Source: Trichomonas vaginalis G3
Taxonomy: Eukaryota; Parabasalia; Trichomonadida; Trichomonadidae
Length of the DNA stretch: 64,000 bases
Assembly (NCBI RefSeq): GCF_026262505.1
Contig: NC_067205.1
Coordinates: 5,208,001-5,272,000 of the forward strand
Direction: 5' to 3'
In this document: positions 1-10,500 of the stretch, in pieces
Position numbering within the stretch: position 1 is the first letter of the stretch
Layout of the letters: each line of letters opens with the position of its first letter
Notes under the pieces: model-generated
What the model saw: only the letters and a program-made list of their open reading frames with translations
Told to the model about the DNA's origin: nothing
Databases searched by the model: none
Position numbers and translations under genes: made by a program

Positions 1-1826
1 AAGCTTTATGAAAGCCGTCTGTGCTACACTCAAAGTCAGCAAAGAAAACGTGCTCAGGAATGAATTTACATTTAGCTTTATTTACTTCTTTTGACTCTGC
101 TTTCTTCTTCAGTTGTACACAATACTTTGGAGCATATGTCAAATCTTTAAATGGTGCAAGGTTCTGTTTATATAAGTCAGTAGTATATGTGAAAAGTTCT
201 CCATAAGAAATAGGTTCGAAATATTTGCACTCCCACAATGTTTTCATAACATCCCATAGCGGTGTTGTTCTATCATAACGAACTACATATTTATCTTCTC
301 TCTTTGTATAAATCTTCATCTGTTTCTCAATGTTCATTCCACCACACTCCTTCAAGATTTCTATATAGTTTCGAATGAAGTATGTTGTCATTGGTAATCT
401 TTCATTTAGCATGTAGTGGTCTTCAACAAGAAGTAAGTCAATAGTTCTAACAGTTTCGCATTCTTTTGGTATATATCTCTTTATTTCATTATGTCTTGAG
501 TCATTGAAATAACCAATGGTAACATTAAATGCTATACCTGTTGTCGGAAATTTCTTGTACTTTACTTTGAGGAAAGTCTCTAACACGAATGACTTCTCTC
601 ATGTGGTCAATAGTTTCTTCATTTACTCCAGCCTGAATGCAAGCATAAACGAAACAATTGTCCTCTGTCATAAGTGTTGCAGTTCTTTTGTTCAGTTCAT
701 TGAAGATTTGGTAGCGTTCAAGATTTATAGGTAATGTGCAAAGATACTTCCAGAACTGACCGCTTCTCTTCTTATAAAACTTCTTTTCACCATTATCTTT
801 CCAAAAGCTTTCTATAAGTGCTGGGTTTCCTGTTTGCTTAAGAGCTTCCAAAATGGCTTTCTGGTCATTTGTCAGTGTGCTTTCATCTCTATATGGTCTC
901 TTTTTTGGTTTGCCTTTCTTTACATCTGACATCGTTAAGCCTTCATATTCTGTTAAATCATACATCTTTATTTCGGTAAGATTCTTTATGTTTGTCAAGA
1001 AGAAGTCATAGTGCATTTCAACAATACCTGCAGCATTTGCTTCTATCTCTGATATAAAGTTCTCCTTCAAGAGCTGATGTAGTAATGTTCCAATATTATT
1101 GAGGTTTAACGTAGAACATTCATACTTTCCACCAAGTTTATAACATACCATCCATCTCTGTTGCGAGTTTATTTTAATTTTCTCTAAGAGTCTCATGAAA
1201 ACCTTACCGAAATGTTTGTGTAAGTAGTCTCTGTTTGGTTCATCTAAAGCTTCGATGTTAAAGTCAATGAGTCTATTGCCTGACTTCACATTTCTCTTCC
1301 TATTCTCTTCATCTTTCTTTAACCATCTCTCACCTTCTTTTGGTTTGTCGTCAATGGAACGAATGACATCGTTAGCTTTGCGAACTTGTTCTATAGCACT
1401 TTTAAACATCTCTCTTCTCTGTTGTTTCAGTGTGTCATCTCTCTTTCGTGTTTCACCAACGTTTGCATTTGTTATGTCAAACATCTCTCTTCTTACTTCA
1501 TGAGGTACAGCTCTTCTTGTTTCACCAACGTTTGCATTTGTTATGTCAAACATCTCTCTTCTTACTTCATGAGGTACTGAACGTCTATGATATAAGTCAA
1601 TAGCAATGTCATTTAAAGGAAATGCTCTTGCATGGACTTCGTCCTCGCCGCGTTGCGGCTTTATGAACTCATGAATTCTATCATAACTTATTGCACCATT
1701 ATAGTCTTTAATGAAGTCAGCGAGTGCTTTTTTGTTTGTTGCGTAATGCTTTGCAACATCTATATTAGCTTCTGTAAGAAGTTGTTTTATTTCCGAGTGT
1801 TCTAACTTAGACAACTTCCGATACAT
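1..1826 (-). pseudogene. polB: Protein-primed family-B DNA polymerase, 5' part, Maverick A
   Basis: This is the N-terminal part of the Maverick replicative DNA polymerase; the rest runs off the left edge. At the far left the minus strand reads FFADFEC, the exonuclease I signature (DxE) of family-B polymerases. The long upstream domain ends in a segment (DNCFVYACIQAG) with a counterpart in the polymerase of Maverick B (EPCILTCLRNSG). Residues around 115-150 hold an almost exact direct duplication (PHEVRREMFDITNANV). A GC-rich double hairpin (1634-1659) is part of the coding sequence. The gene is broken in this window. A small acidic-tailed gene is divergent 90 bp away. Confidence 0.75.
1634..1659. 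repeat. GC-rich double hairpin inside polB
   Basis: Two adjacent stems with 3-nt loops: GGAC-ttc-GTCC, then GCCGC-gtt-GCGGC. The surrounding DNA is AT-rich. The insert is read in frame as part of the polymerase N-terminal region. The same architecture recurs at 11675, 12190 and 14674 and in the inverted ends of Maverick B. Confidence 0.7.
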
Positions 1827-1916
1827 CTTTAGTAGGAAATAAAAAAATATTTTTGAAAAAATTAGATTAGATTTTTTTTAAGTTATTTTTCAAAATAATT
1901 TAATATTTTTATTTTA

Positions 1917-2390
1917 ATGAAACACATGCAAGATTGCAAGTTCTTTTCATACAATGCTCTCGCTACTGCCATCAAGAATGAGTTCAATAATGCTTCAAAC
2001 GTTAATGTTATCTTTAACAAGAAGTTTGTGAAAGAATCTAAGTTTGGTCAGTATGTCAGACCATTAGCTATCGTCATTGACCGCAAACGTTATACTTCAC
2101 AAGAGTTAGCAGTAGTTTTGAAACAAAAGGGTTTCTTCGTGAATGTCAAAGATACACACTATACTGTCATAAAGAACTCCAACATTGACTTCTTCAGTAT
2201 TGCTATGAATCTTTCCGAACAGAAAGAATATAAGAAGGGTGAAACATCTGTGAAATATTATCCTTCATCTCTGAAGACAATAACGAACAAAGATGTTATA
2301 CAAAAGTTCTTACCAAAGGTTGAAGAAGCTTCAATTGACATTGACGAAGGAAGTGAAATGGTTGAAGAAATTGACCCTGAAGCTATTTAA
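1917..2390 (+). CDS. Small acidic-tailed Maverick protein (possible ssDNA-binding protein)
   Basis: This 157-residue protein has a basic, aromatic body and a strongly acidic C-terminus (EEIDPEAI). Bacterial and phage single-strand-binding proteins commonly carry such acidic tails. Maverick B has a protein of similar size and tail (38422-38841, ending IDIDPEMF) beside its SF3 helicase. The position divergent from polB also suits a replication role. I recognise no fold, so the SSB idea is inference from tail and context. The reading frame looks whole. The first ATG follows an A/T-only leader. Confidence 0.55.
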   Translation: MKHMQDCKFFSYNALATAIKNEFNNASNVNVIFNKKFVKESKFGQYVRPLAIVIDRKRYTSQELAVVLKQKGFFVNVKDTHYTVIKNSNIDFFSIAMNLSEQKEYKKGETSVKYYPSSLKTITNKDVIQKFLPKVEEASIDIDEGSEMVEEIDPEAI

Positions 2391-2405
2391 CCAAAAATAT
2401 ATTTT

Positions 2406-2442
2406 TGGTGAAGAGGTGAGATATCACCTGTTTTTTCACCTC
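2406..2442. repeat. Gene-end GTGA repeat module, copy 1
   Basis: A module built from iterated AGGTGA units folding on a GGTGAGATATCACC palindrome. It sits between the convergent ends of two genes, right after an ATATATTTTT stretch. It has five more copies in Maverick A, all in gene-end or gene-flanking gaps, so a transcript-end function is plausible but unproven. Confidence 0.6.
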
Positions 2443-2494
2443 ATTCTCTCTTCGTTAATGTTGTCGTGACTTCTTCGTTAATGTTGTCGTGACT

Positions 2495-3349
2495 TCATTC
2501 TTCCTCTTTGAAGTTATCGAAATATTCTGTTATTTTTTCCTTCAGTAATGTTAAGTCTTCTTTGAAGGTAAGTATTGTGCAACCTTTGATGTCATAGTGT
2601 GTTTGAGGAAGAGTATTTTTGACAATTTCTTTTATTTGCTCATTCGGTGTCATTGAAATCGGTAAGTTTTCACGATAGAACCAGTTTCTGTCAGATTTAT
2701 ATATTTTAGCAAGGTCGTAAAAGCTTTTGTTGTTTCTTCTGACTAAATGCAACATAACCATATCTCTATCTTCTTCTTTCTCCAACTCTTCAGTATAAAT
2801 CATATACTTATAACTCTTTTCCTTTCCTTTTGGTACTGAACGGTATTCTTTTCTGTATGCTTTTGTCTTTGGATTCAATGACTTCATCTTTTGCTTGAAG
2901 TTTCTTTTCCATCTCTCCACGTTCTTGCTATATAGTTCGTCAAAATTGAAAATATTCCAAGCATAACGAGGTGAAGCCCACATTGCTACAGCATTTACTA
3001 AAAGTCTATGAACATAATATCCTCTCAAACCGTTTGGCAATTTTTCACGGTTTTCATAGAGTTTTGGCGACTGGGATTTTTTACCTACTCGCTGTTCTTC
3101 ACTGTTTTCAGAAAAAAGTACGTCTCGCTGTGCTTCACTTAATAGTTCTATGGTGCTTTGGTTCCTAAACCAGTCTTTAGGAAGCTTAGTATCTGGAGCA
3201 AAACAAGCCGTCAAAATACTTTGCATTTGGTACATGTCGTCTTTGACAGAACGAATGAGTCTCAATTGTTTGTTATACTGTATGTATTCGTATTCTTCAT
3301 TTATGACTTCATGAACGATAGCAGTTGTTGTGTTCTCTAATGTTGACAT
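2495..3349 (-). CDS. KilA-N domain protein with DUF3627-like C-terminus
   Basis: This 284-residue protein is probably a DNA-binding regulator of the virus-type KilA-N group. The N-terminal half holds KilA-N features (GLRGYYVHRLLVNAVAMWASP, residues about 115-135). The C-terminal half (YMIYTEE to the end) resembles the DUF3627-type domain attached to KilA-N in large DNA viruses. A close paralogue is at 35688-36494 in Maverick B. Just before the conserved LRGYYVH segment is a variable linker (KLYENREKLPNG). Its DNA closely matches intergenic repeat units at 34745-34780 in Maverick B. The leader carries the GTTAGTTTTTATT...GTATGTAAAGACAG block shared by KilA-N genes. The frame looks whole. Confidence 0.75.
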   Translation of the reverse strand: MSTLENTTTAIVHEVINEEYEYIQYNKQLRLIRSVKDDMYQMQSILTACFAPDTKLPKDWFRNQSTIELLSEAQRDVLFSENSEEQRVGKKSQSPKLYENREKLPNGLRGYYVHRLLVNAVAMWASPRYAWNIFNFDELYSKNVERWKRNFKQKMKSLNPKTKAYRKEYRSVPKGKEKSYKYMIYTEELEKEEDRDMVMLHLVRRNNKSFYDLAKIYKSDRNWFYRENLPISMTPNEQIKEIVKNTLPQTHYDIKGCTILTFKEDLTLLKEKITEYFDNFKEEE

Positions 3350-3405
3350 ATCTGTCTTTACATACAGGATAAAAAAATAAATAAAATAAAAACTAACTTT
3401 ATTTT
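3350..3405 (-). promoter_or_regulatory. KilA-N type leader/promoter block
   Basis: Read on the minus strand, an AAGTTAGTTTTTATT box is followed by an A/T tract and TGTATGTAAAGACAG directly before the ATG. The same arrangement precedes the genes at 4495, 6217 (minus), 34986 and 35688. It is conserved across two elements, so it is likely a class-specific promoter or leader. Confidence 0.6.
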
Positions 3406-3456
3406 TTTTGAGATAAACACTATTTCTTCACAACATTAAATTTTATCCTGTATGAA

Positions 3457-3831
3457 ATGACTTTAAAAAGATTATTGACTGACTTCGAATACTATCTCAT
3501 TGACGCACTGACAGACCCTCAAAACTGTGTTGAAAGTTCTTTAAGCTTTAAGATTGAAGGTACGACGCATTTTGTCTTCACTTACGTATTGAAAGAATAT
3601 GACCGTTATCATAACGAAGTGAATCAAACACTAATAAAATTTGTAGATAAAAAATTGGTTAACAATGAATATTTTAAACGTGAAGACCCAAACACTGCTG
3701 GAGATGATGAAGAATACAGACAAGTTATTGAAAAAAATAACGCAAGATTAGATGCAATAGAAAAGAAGTTTAATGAATGTCTTACAAACACGTATGAATA
3801 TCTTATGCAGTGGGAAGCCAGATGGAAATAA
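3457..3831 (+). CDS. Small Maverick protein, paralogue of 37959-38405
   Basis: This 124-residue protein is of unknown function. Residues about 35-70 (FVFTYVLKEYDRYHNE, then KFVDKKLV) align with the Maverick B protein at 37959 (FVLKFCFWEYDKNHKT, then KFVNDRLV), which shows a conserved family. The C-terminal third is charged and probably helical. It is divergent from the KilA-N gene at 2495-3349, with about 107 bp between starts. In B its paralogue is divergent from the packaging ATPase. No catalytic motif is seen. The frame looks whole. Confidence 0.6.
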   Translation: MTLKRLLTDFEYYLIDALTDPQNCVESSLSFKIEGTTHFVFTYVLKEYDRYHNEVNQTLIKFVDKKLVNNEYFKREDPNTAGDDEEYRQVIEKNNARLDAIEKKFNECLTNTYEYLMQWEARWK

Positions 3832-3872
3832 ATTTACGTCAAATATGCAATTTATAAAATCTTATGTCGACA

Positions 3873-3947
3873 GGCTACGTAGCACAGTGGTCTAAGGTGG
3901 TGTTATGGAGGGGTCAAGGTCTGTGGTTCGAACCGCGACAGCGCCGT
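3873..3947 (+). tRNA. tRNA-like sequence (probably a degenerate or mimic tRNA)
   Basis: The sequence has a good A box (TAGCACAGTGG, 3880-3890) and a perfect B box (GGTTCGAACC, 3925-3934) at tRNA-like spacing, followed by a T-rich stretch. The T-loop is canonical, but the T stem and acceptor stem do not pair well, so I cannot assign an anticodon. It may be a decayed tRNA captured by the Maverick, or a Pol III promoter element. It is more GC-rich than the flanking DNA. Confidence 0.4.
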
Positions 3948-4011
3948 ATTTTCTTATTTTCTTTATTTGTCTTGTTTGTCGTGAATAAAAAGTGTCATAA
4001 AAGTGCTCTAT

Positions 4012-4085
4012 CTTCCACGGGAATAAATAAAAAATTTACTTTATTTCTTCTTTATTTCTTCTTTATTTCTTTGTTCCCGTGGAAG
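4012..4085. repeat. 12-bp inverted repeat with 50-nt loop
   Basis: CTTCCACGGGAA and its exact complement TTCCCGTGGAAG flank a loop of iterated TTTATTTCTTC. It lies downstream of the tRNA-like sequence. Function unknown. Confidence 0.6.
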
Positions 4086-4210
4086 AAGGGTTTTGCTGTT
4101 TTTTCTCAGCCGAAATCAATGATTTTTTCATTTTTGGAATCCTTAGCGAATGAGGAATCTTTTCTCTCGTGGAAGCTTTGACCTAAAATAACGCTAGCGC
4201 AAAATAATTT

Positions 4211-4258
4211 TAGGTGAAGAGGTGAGATGTCACCTGTTTTCTCACCTTTTTTTCACCC
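4211..4258. repeat. Gene-end GTGA repeat module, copy 2
   Basis: Iterated AGGTGA/TCACCT units around GGTGAGATGTCACC, preceded by AAAATAATTTT. Same family as 2406-2442. Confidence 0.6.
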
Positions 4259-4362
4259 TCGTGACTTTGTCATAACTTCTTCGTAAATGCTTTGTCATAA
4301 CTTCTTCGTAAATGCTTTGTCATAACTTCTCGTAAATGAGTGTAAATGACCAAAATATATTA

Positions 4363-4411
4363 TAGGTGAAGAGGTGAGATGTCACCTCTTTTTTCACCTA
4401 ATTTCTCACCC
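4363..4411. repeat. Gene-end GTGA repeat module, copy 3
   Basis: Same architecture as 4211-4258, preceded by AAAATATATTAT. Two modules side by side suggest local duplication. Confidence 0.6.
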
Positions 4412-4442
4412 TCATGAATTTTCATGAATTTCCTTAAGATAG

Positions 4443-4494
4443 AAAAATAACGTTAGTTTTATTTTATTTATTTTTTTATTTTGTATGTAAAGAT
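4443..4494 (+). promoter_or_regulatory. KilA-N type leader/promoter block
   Basis: AAAATAACGTTAGTTTTATT is followed by an A/T tract and TTTTGTATGTAAAGATATG. It leads into the ATG at 4495 of the gene family whose main frame starts at 4600. Confidence 0.55.
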
Positions 4495-5454
4495 ATGATT
4501 TCAACAATCGGCACAACAACATTCAAGCCGCGAACGGCGGGACTCTGTCCACAACAACTTCACCAAACTCGTTAGTCATGAATCCAACATCTAGTAGAGA
4601 TGAAAAGCTTCATTCCTTCTTCATATACTTTCGAAACAAAAATCCAGAAGATAAAGCAAGAACTTTTAACAAGTAATTTAGACTGTAGTGCGAAAGATGA
4701 AACAAATGAACAGTATCTTTATGAAATGCAGGACATTATTGACCATTTACCTAAACTACCTGAAATTCAGCATCAAAAACTAACTATTCCTGAATTCGAT
4801 GAAATAGAAGTGAAACCAACTGACTCAGTAGAAATAAAGAAGTTCATTCGAAAGGTAAACTATGAGTTTCTAGGATTTCATTGCAACCATAAGGTTATGG
4901 ACAAAGATTGCGACATGGTATATAAGAATGTTTCTGACATATATAAATCCGGGGAGTTTAAGACCTACGATAACTTTGTTTCGTTAGTTGCTGAATGTGT
5001 ATGGCAGATAAGAGATAAAGATAGAAGAGGTAAAATATGGAACGAACAGATAAGACCAACTGCTTTTGAGTTAAAGAAAACCATTGACGCCTTAGTTGTT
5101 TTAGCAGGTAAGGTTTCAGAATATAACGCAAAAATGAATCCGCAATGTTCTAAATGTAAAGCAGCAATTAGGAAATATAACTACTCCGTCAAAGAGATAG
5201 AAAGAATGCGAAACGACTATGCAGACTTAAAGAAAGAAGCAGAAAAGCCAGCAGAAAATAAAATGGACATGTTAGCATTTCTGAACAAAAACTATCCAAC
5301 TGCTGACGATTTCCTTCTATCTGACGTCAAGAAGAAATATAAAGAGACTTTCGGCATTGTTAAAACTTTTGACATACTGACAGAAGAAATAGAAGCTACG
5401 AAATTGTTTAGGATTTCAAATATACATCGTACAATTCATGTAAAACGCTTGTGA
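4495..5454 (+). CDS. Maverick protein of unknown function, paralogue of 33195-34092
   Basis: The 284-residue open frame starts at 4600; related leader sequence begins at 4495, where a short GCCG-cgaa-CGGC hairpin (4527-4538) lies. The Maverick B paralogue starts with the sequence equivalent to 4495, so the start is uncertain. Visible features are a CNHK-type Cys/His pair, a CSKCKAA motif (possible zinc knuckle) near residue 180, a charged coiled-coil-like stretch (YSVKEIERMRNDY), and a C-terminal helical segment (FLLSDVKKKYKETFG) that could be helix-turn-helix. The promoter class is that of KilA-N genes, so a regulatory role is plausible but unproven. Confidence 0.6.
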
Positions 5455-5460
5455 AAAACT

Positions 5461-5510
5461 GGGGTGAGAAAACAGGTGAAAAAAGAGGTGACATCTCACC
5501 TCTTCACCTA
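5461..5510. repeat. Gene-end GTGA repeat module, copy 4
   Basis: Inverse orientation of copies 1-3: GGTGAGAAAACAGGTGAA units lead to GAGGTGACATCTCACCTC. It lies between convergent gene ends (5454 and 5552). Confidence 0.6.
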
Positions 5511-5551
5511 TAATATATTTTTACTGAATTCAATAAAAATAAATGGTTCAT

Positions 5552-6217
5552 TTACTCACAATATTTTTGTACAAAACGACCCCAAACTTTTAACTTCTTT
5601 TCTGCAGCTTCAAATGCTATCTTAGCGAGTTCATATTCTCTAAATTCTCTCTTTAAATCTTCTTGTTCCCATTGGTCTAGTTCGTATGGAGAATCTCTAT
5701 AACCATAATATATCTCACGTTCATGTTCTAATTGTTTTTCGCACATTTTTCCAACTTCTTCTTCGAACAAAGGTTTAGCATTTTCTACTGTATCTTCGAG
5801 TTCTTCTTCATCTAACTTCTCATGAACTTTCTTGTCTATGGAGTCCATAATATCTTTGACATAAAATGCATACTTTACAGAGCACCATTCAGCAACAAAA
5901 TGAACGAGGTCAGGATGTATGTAAATACCTTTGAATTCATTCATGACACCCTTTGTAAGCTCATAAAATGCTTGTTTTGAGGTCGAGCCACTTTTGGCTC
6001 CACCGTATTCGTTCATCCAAAACTCAAGAATTTCCTGCATTTTAGCACTATTGAGAAATCTGTTTAAATGGTTTAACTTTCCTGCTTCTCTCGCCATCTT
6101 TGTTGCATTAATGTAACCATCCTTGTCTCTACGTAAGACTTCAATACCGTTATAAGTGCCTTTTGTGAATGTTTCACCATTAGATTTGTTCGTGAATGTT
6201 TTTGCTTCGACTGACAT
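5552..6217 (-). CDS. KilA-N domain protein
   Basis: This is a protein of about 221 residues with an N-terminal KilA-N domain (GTYNGIEVLRRDKDGYINAT near residues 18-37; later YIHPDLVHFVAEW and YVKDIMDSID) and a charged, helical C-terminus (YELDQWEQEDLKREFREYEL). The start at 6217 (MSVEAK) is chosen because the paralogue at 31648 begins MTVEAK and the upstream ATG lies in the conserved GTATGTAAGAACAG leader. Inside KilA-N, before the IYIHP segment, lies a variable insert (GGAKSGSTSKQAF) encoded by a hairpin GAGCCA-cttt-TGGCTC (5995-6010). The B paralogue has an unrelated hairpin near the same place. The frame looks whole. Confidence 0.8.
   Translation of the reverse strand: MSVEAKTFTNKSNGETFTKGTYNGIEVLRRDKDGYINATKMAREAGKLNHLNRFLNSAKMQEILEFWMNEYGGAKSGSTSKQAFYELTKGVMNEFKGIYIHPDLVHFVAEWCSVKYAFYVKDIMDSIDKKVHEKLDEEELEDTVENAKPLFEEEVGKMCEKQLEHEREIYYGYRDSPYELDQWEQEDLKREFREYELAKIAFEAAEKKLKVWGRFVQKYCE
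5995..6010. repeat. In-frame hairpin in KilA-N linker
   Basis: GAGCCA-cttt-TGGCTC encodes part of the KilA-N linker. A near copy with its flanks (TTTTGAGGTCGA, TTTTGGCTCCACCGTA) closes the cassette array at about 33076-33112 in Maverick B, and the flank alone occurs near 31521. Confidence 0.65.
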
Positions 6218-6282
6218 TTCTGTTCTTACATACAAAATAAAAAATAAATAAAAATAAAACTAACATTATTTTTGGTCTTTTG
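6218..6282 (-). promoter_or_regulatory. KilA-N type leader/promoter block
   Basis: On the minus strand, AATAATGTTAGTTTTATT is followed by an A/T tract and TTTTGTATGTAAGAACAG just before the start codon, as in the other KilA-N genes. Confidence 0.6.
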
Positions 6283-6303
6283 TGAAAATTCATGAAAGTT
6301 CAA

Positions 6304-6364
6304 GAGGTGAAAAAAGAGGTGAGAAAACAGGTGAGAAAACAGGTGAAATCTCACCACTTCACCT
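6304..6364. repeat. Gene-end GTGA repeat module, copy 5
   Basis: The longest copy, with four AGGTGARAAAA units followed by AATCTCACCACTTCACCT. Here it lies upstream of a KilA-N leader and beyond the end of the integrase remnant. Confidence 0.6.
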
Positions 6365-6452
6365 AAACATTATTTTTGGTGTAAATTTATGAAAACATTA
6401 ATAATTCCATGATTATTCTCATTCATGTCTGATTTACATCCAACGAAAAAGT

Positions 6453-7545
6453 TTAGAAGAATTTTCTTATTCTTTCTGGCATGTTTTTATCTTTCCAGTA
6501 CTCCCGCTCTAATGGTCCCAGATGAGTTGGTTTAGATTCTCTCAAGTTCTTAGATGGTATAACATCTTCAACGCCTCCTTCATATCTTACTTTATAAGTG
6601 TCATCGTTTATGTTGTAGTCAAGTATTTCAATAACCACTCCTCGCTTTGCTTCGTCAATGGTTTCAGCAAGTTTGCCATTACTACTTTCGACTAATTTAT
6701 GACGAGGGTAAAAATGCTATGGAGTCGTCAGCAGCTTTTTATAAGATATCCATTACCTTGCGTAGAGTCTACGATATAATAATTTCGACTTAACCTTAAA
6801 CGTTTCTTTGTCAACGGTTTGTCGTCAAGAACTACACGAACTTTTGTTCCAGGAATGAGAGTAAATTGTGTTGAATTTCTGATATTTGTGTTTGACTTCG
6901 TTTCTTTTGTATATACTTTTCTTCTTGTTGTGTGTCATTGAATTTGGTGTATGTCGCTGTTGTAGAATGTGTTGAGGAATTGTAAACTTCGATGAAGTGT
7001 TTCATTGTTTCTTCTTCGGTAAAGTCTCGCTCTTGATTTAAATCTCTGAGAGTCCTTATGAAGCGGTTAATGATACCGAGTATGTTATGGTTATGGTCTT
7101 CAGTAGTGTAGTGAGTTATGTTATGCTTAATGAGAAATTCTGTGATTTCGTTGCTGAGGTATGCACCGTCTTGGTCTGATGTTAAAATACTTGGGCTATG
7201 TTCTGCTAACAAACTTTTGTAAAACTCTTAACACTTCATGAGTTCCTTTATTTCTTCATTATATACGCAAAGCTTTGCGAGTGTTAACATTAATGAAGAT
7301 GAGGAATGGTTTATGTCCTCCTTTTCTGCTTTGAATGAAGAGTGTCAAATTGGTATGCGTCAGGAGTGTTGGAGTAAATTGGTAAAAAGTAGTCGTAAGG
7401 GTTTATTTTTGTTTGATGTACAACATTTTTGTCAAAGAACCTTTTCACTTCAGCTCTGTTAGTAAATCCCCAACTCTTTGCAGCTTCATTGAATTTCTTA
7501 AATGACCTCCATGGATGTTGTTCGAATACTTTCTTTCAAGCTCAT
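6453..7545 (-). pseudogene. Maverick A integrase (rve family), broken
   Basis: This is the retroviral-type integrase that inserts Mavericks. Visible parts are an N-terminal region (NEAAKSWGFTNRAEVKRFFD), catalytic-core segments (DAYQFDTLHSK and LTSDQDGAYLS, both with core aspartates), a NILGIINRFIRTLRDL segment, and a C-terminal chromo/SH3-like module (VIEILDYNINDDTYKVRYEG). The gene is broken in several places. It is followed directly, same strand upstream, by the fibre gene. The corresponding gene in Maverick B is 26085-27041. Confidence 0.75.
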
Positions 7546-7585
7546 TTATGTAAAGTTAAAGATTTTATTCTAGGCTCAAGTGCGT

Positions 7586-10500
7586 TCATTGAACGCGGTA
7601 CCATGCAAATACAGTCACAAATGGTGGCATGTAATCTGCACCCGACCCTGTTGGATTTGTTGTGAAAGTATGGGCATGATTTCCTGCGGTTCCACAGAAA
7701 ATACTGCGCTTGAATCTACTGGGTCACTTGAAATATCATATCTATGCATTCCCTGTCTATCCGAACCTGCTGCAGAGATTTGTATAACCTCTTTTTGTTA
7801 TTGAATGTGAATGACTACCTGTTGTGTTTGTAGTTCCTGTATGAGTGTGCGGTGGAAGGTTTGCTTCAGTAATTTTTTCGAACCTCCTGTTTTGCTTTGA
7901 AGAGTTAGCACAGTATAAGAATTTGTCTACAATCTGCTGCCATGTACCAAAACCTAAAACTGTTGCTGGATTTGTTGAGTTCATTGACGTATAAATAGAG
8001 CCTATAGGATATAATGTTTGAAGTATTTCTGTCTTTAATGTTTGAAGCTCTGTTTTGTCTGCTTTCTTGTCATATAAATCTTGAGCAGTGAATTTAATAT
8101 TATGTTCATCCTTCATGACATAAACATCTTTACATCTAATGTTTTTCATCGTCGTTATGTCGTCATCCGATGTTAAACCTTGTGGAAAGTTAGGAGGTTT
8201 ACAATATAATGCATCCCCACCAGTTTCTTCAAACCGTTCCTTCAATACTTTCTATAGCAACAGTTGTAAAACTTGTATGTGTATGAGTCTTATTTGCTTT
8301 TTTATCTAACATTGCTGGTAGTTCATGTGTTTCAAAGTTTCTGACATGACCTTCGATATTCATACATTTGTTATTTAAGGAGTTTTAGTGTATCTTTTAC
8401 GCTTGTACTTGGATTCTCTAAAGGTGCACTTGAACCAAGGGTATAGTTCAATATTATGTCGTCTGCTCTAACAGTAGTGAAGGATTATGTGTATGATTTT
8501 GTCAGCTTTACTGTCTAATGAGCTTTGAAGTTCATTTATATCGGAGATATTGTGTTTATGAGATTTCAAAACTTTGTTCATTGCTTCGAGTTCAACTTTG
8601 TCAGCTTTACTTTTAATAGCATCTTCAAAAGTTATTTTTGACTTAACTCTCAAAGTAAATCTTGGTTCAACTAATACACCGTTAACATTGAAAGTAGAAG
8701 CATAAATTTCACGGTATAACCAAATGCTTCTGGTGCTTTAGCTACATCATACTGTACAGTACAGTTATGTCATAACCTTTAGCACGAAATGAATTTATAT
8801 CTTCTTTCATTAACATTTTTTGTCTTCATTTCACTTCGTGTTAAATATCCATGATAGTCCGTTATAATCTGTTCATCTGAACTTATATAATGAACATGGT
8901 TTTTGTCCGCTTTACTATTTAATGTAGCTTTGAAGTTCATTTATATCGGAGATATTGTGTTTATGAGATTTCAAAACTTTGTTCATTGCGTCAAGTTCAT
9001 TTTTTGTCCGCTTTACTATTTAATGTAGCTTGAAGTTCATTTATATCGGAGATATTGTGTTTATGTTCTTTATCTGCTTTTTCGGCTAATTTCTCTTCTA
9101 TCTCATTTATTTCAAGTTCATGCCTACCACCACCCCCGAAGAAGTATTTTTCTTCAGCTCTTGAAGAACGTCCACTTCGCATCTTTGGTGTCAATAATGA
9201 GACTTTGAGTTAAAACCTTTCCTGTCTTAATGGATGTTTGTAAAACTTCTTCTTCACCATGTTCGGGGTCATGGTCGTCATCATATCTTGTGAAATCAGA
9301 GATGTTGTCATACATTAAGCATATCTGTCTCAAAAGTTCTGCTATTTGAAACTGGAACGAAAGATATACAGAACTTTCATCATCTCCTAAAGTCAAGTCT
9401 GCTTTCTTAAGTATTTCTTGAATGTATGCAATGAGAACAGAGTACCTTGGAAAATATTCGAACAATATTTCATTAGCTGTTGGTTTTGGTGGCTCCTCTG
9501 GAGTTTCTGTTGTTTCAGTTCCTTCTGTAGGTTCTTCTGGAGTTTCTGCATCTCTTGACTTCAATGCTCTTGCTCTCAAAGACCTAAATGTTAGAGCACC
9601 GGGTTTTACAAAGGACTTTATAAATGCTTTAATAGTTCCTGGTAAGTTATTGTTAGCATTAAGTAAGTTCCTTATGCTTCCATCATGTACGTCCATAGCA
9701 CTATGTAAAAAATCTATACTTTTCTTGTAGTCAGCAATAGACTGACTGTGATTTTTTAAAGATTTGTCAATACCTTTAAGCCAATCTTCATGCATGTCTG
9801 ATACTGAGCCAAGAATATCATTTGCTTCCTTTAGTGTATTTTGTGCTTTTCGTAAAGTATCCAATCCCGTACGTGCATTGTTTGCTATACGTCTTACAGT
9901 ATCTATTTGACTCCTTGTTTCTTGCATCCAACCAGATAAAGTTTTAATAGTATCCGAACCATTTGAAATGAAGTTCAAAGCATTTTTGACGTCATCTAAA
10001 GCTTCTTCACCAAGTACAGCCCATATCTTTCCGATTTGGTATTGAAGAACTCCATATGAAGCAGCTGTTAAACCAGTATTTATAAGGTCCCATATCCATG
10101 ATTTAGCAGTTTTTCCATCCTTTCCATCCTTTCCATCAAAACGTTTTCGCCTTGAGTCCTTGTATTCCTTGAGGTCCTTGTATTCCTTGAGGTCCTTGTA
10201 TTCCTTGTGGTCCGGTGTCACCCTTCTCTCCTTTCAGTTCATCTTTATGTTCGTTATAATATTCTAATGTCATAAGGTGTACATCATTACTGCTACCAGC
10301 AACTCCTAATATTTGTTTCTCATTCATGACTAAATTCTTTAGGCATTTAATGTTGTCGTCAAATCGAAAGCTCTTTAACAATTCAATGAGAACATTCAGT
10401 ACTTTCACTAATGAGGCATCTACTGTAGAATTTATATATTGCACCGTTCCATCATTTATGATGAGGAACTTTACTTATTGTAATGAATGGGTCATAAGTG

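Larger units (their letters stand above)
3948..4442. other. Non-coding gap with inverted repeat and GTGA modules
   Basis: No gene is seen. The gap holds a 12-bp perfect inverted repeat (CTTCCACGGGAA at 4012-4023 with its complement at 4074-4085, about 50 nt apart). It also has two GTGA gene-end modules (4211-4258 and 4363-4411) and, between them, a short tandem repeat of TTTGTCATAACTTCTTCG type (4262-4340). A related tandem occurs at 2455-2496 and at 32630-32700 in Maverick B. Confidence 0.6.
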
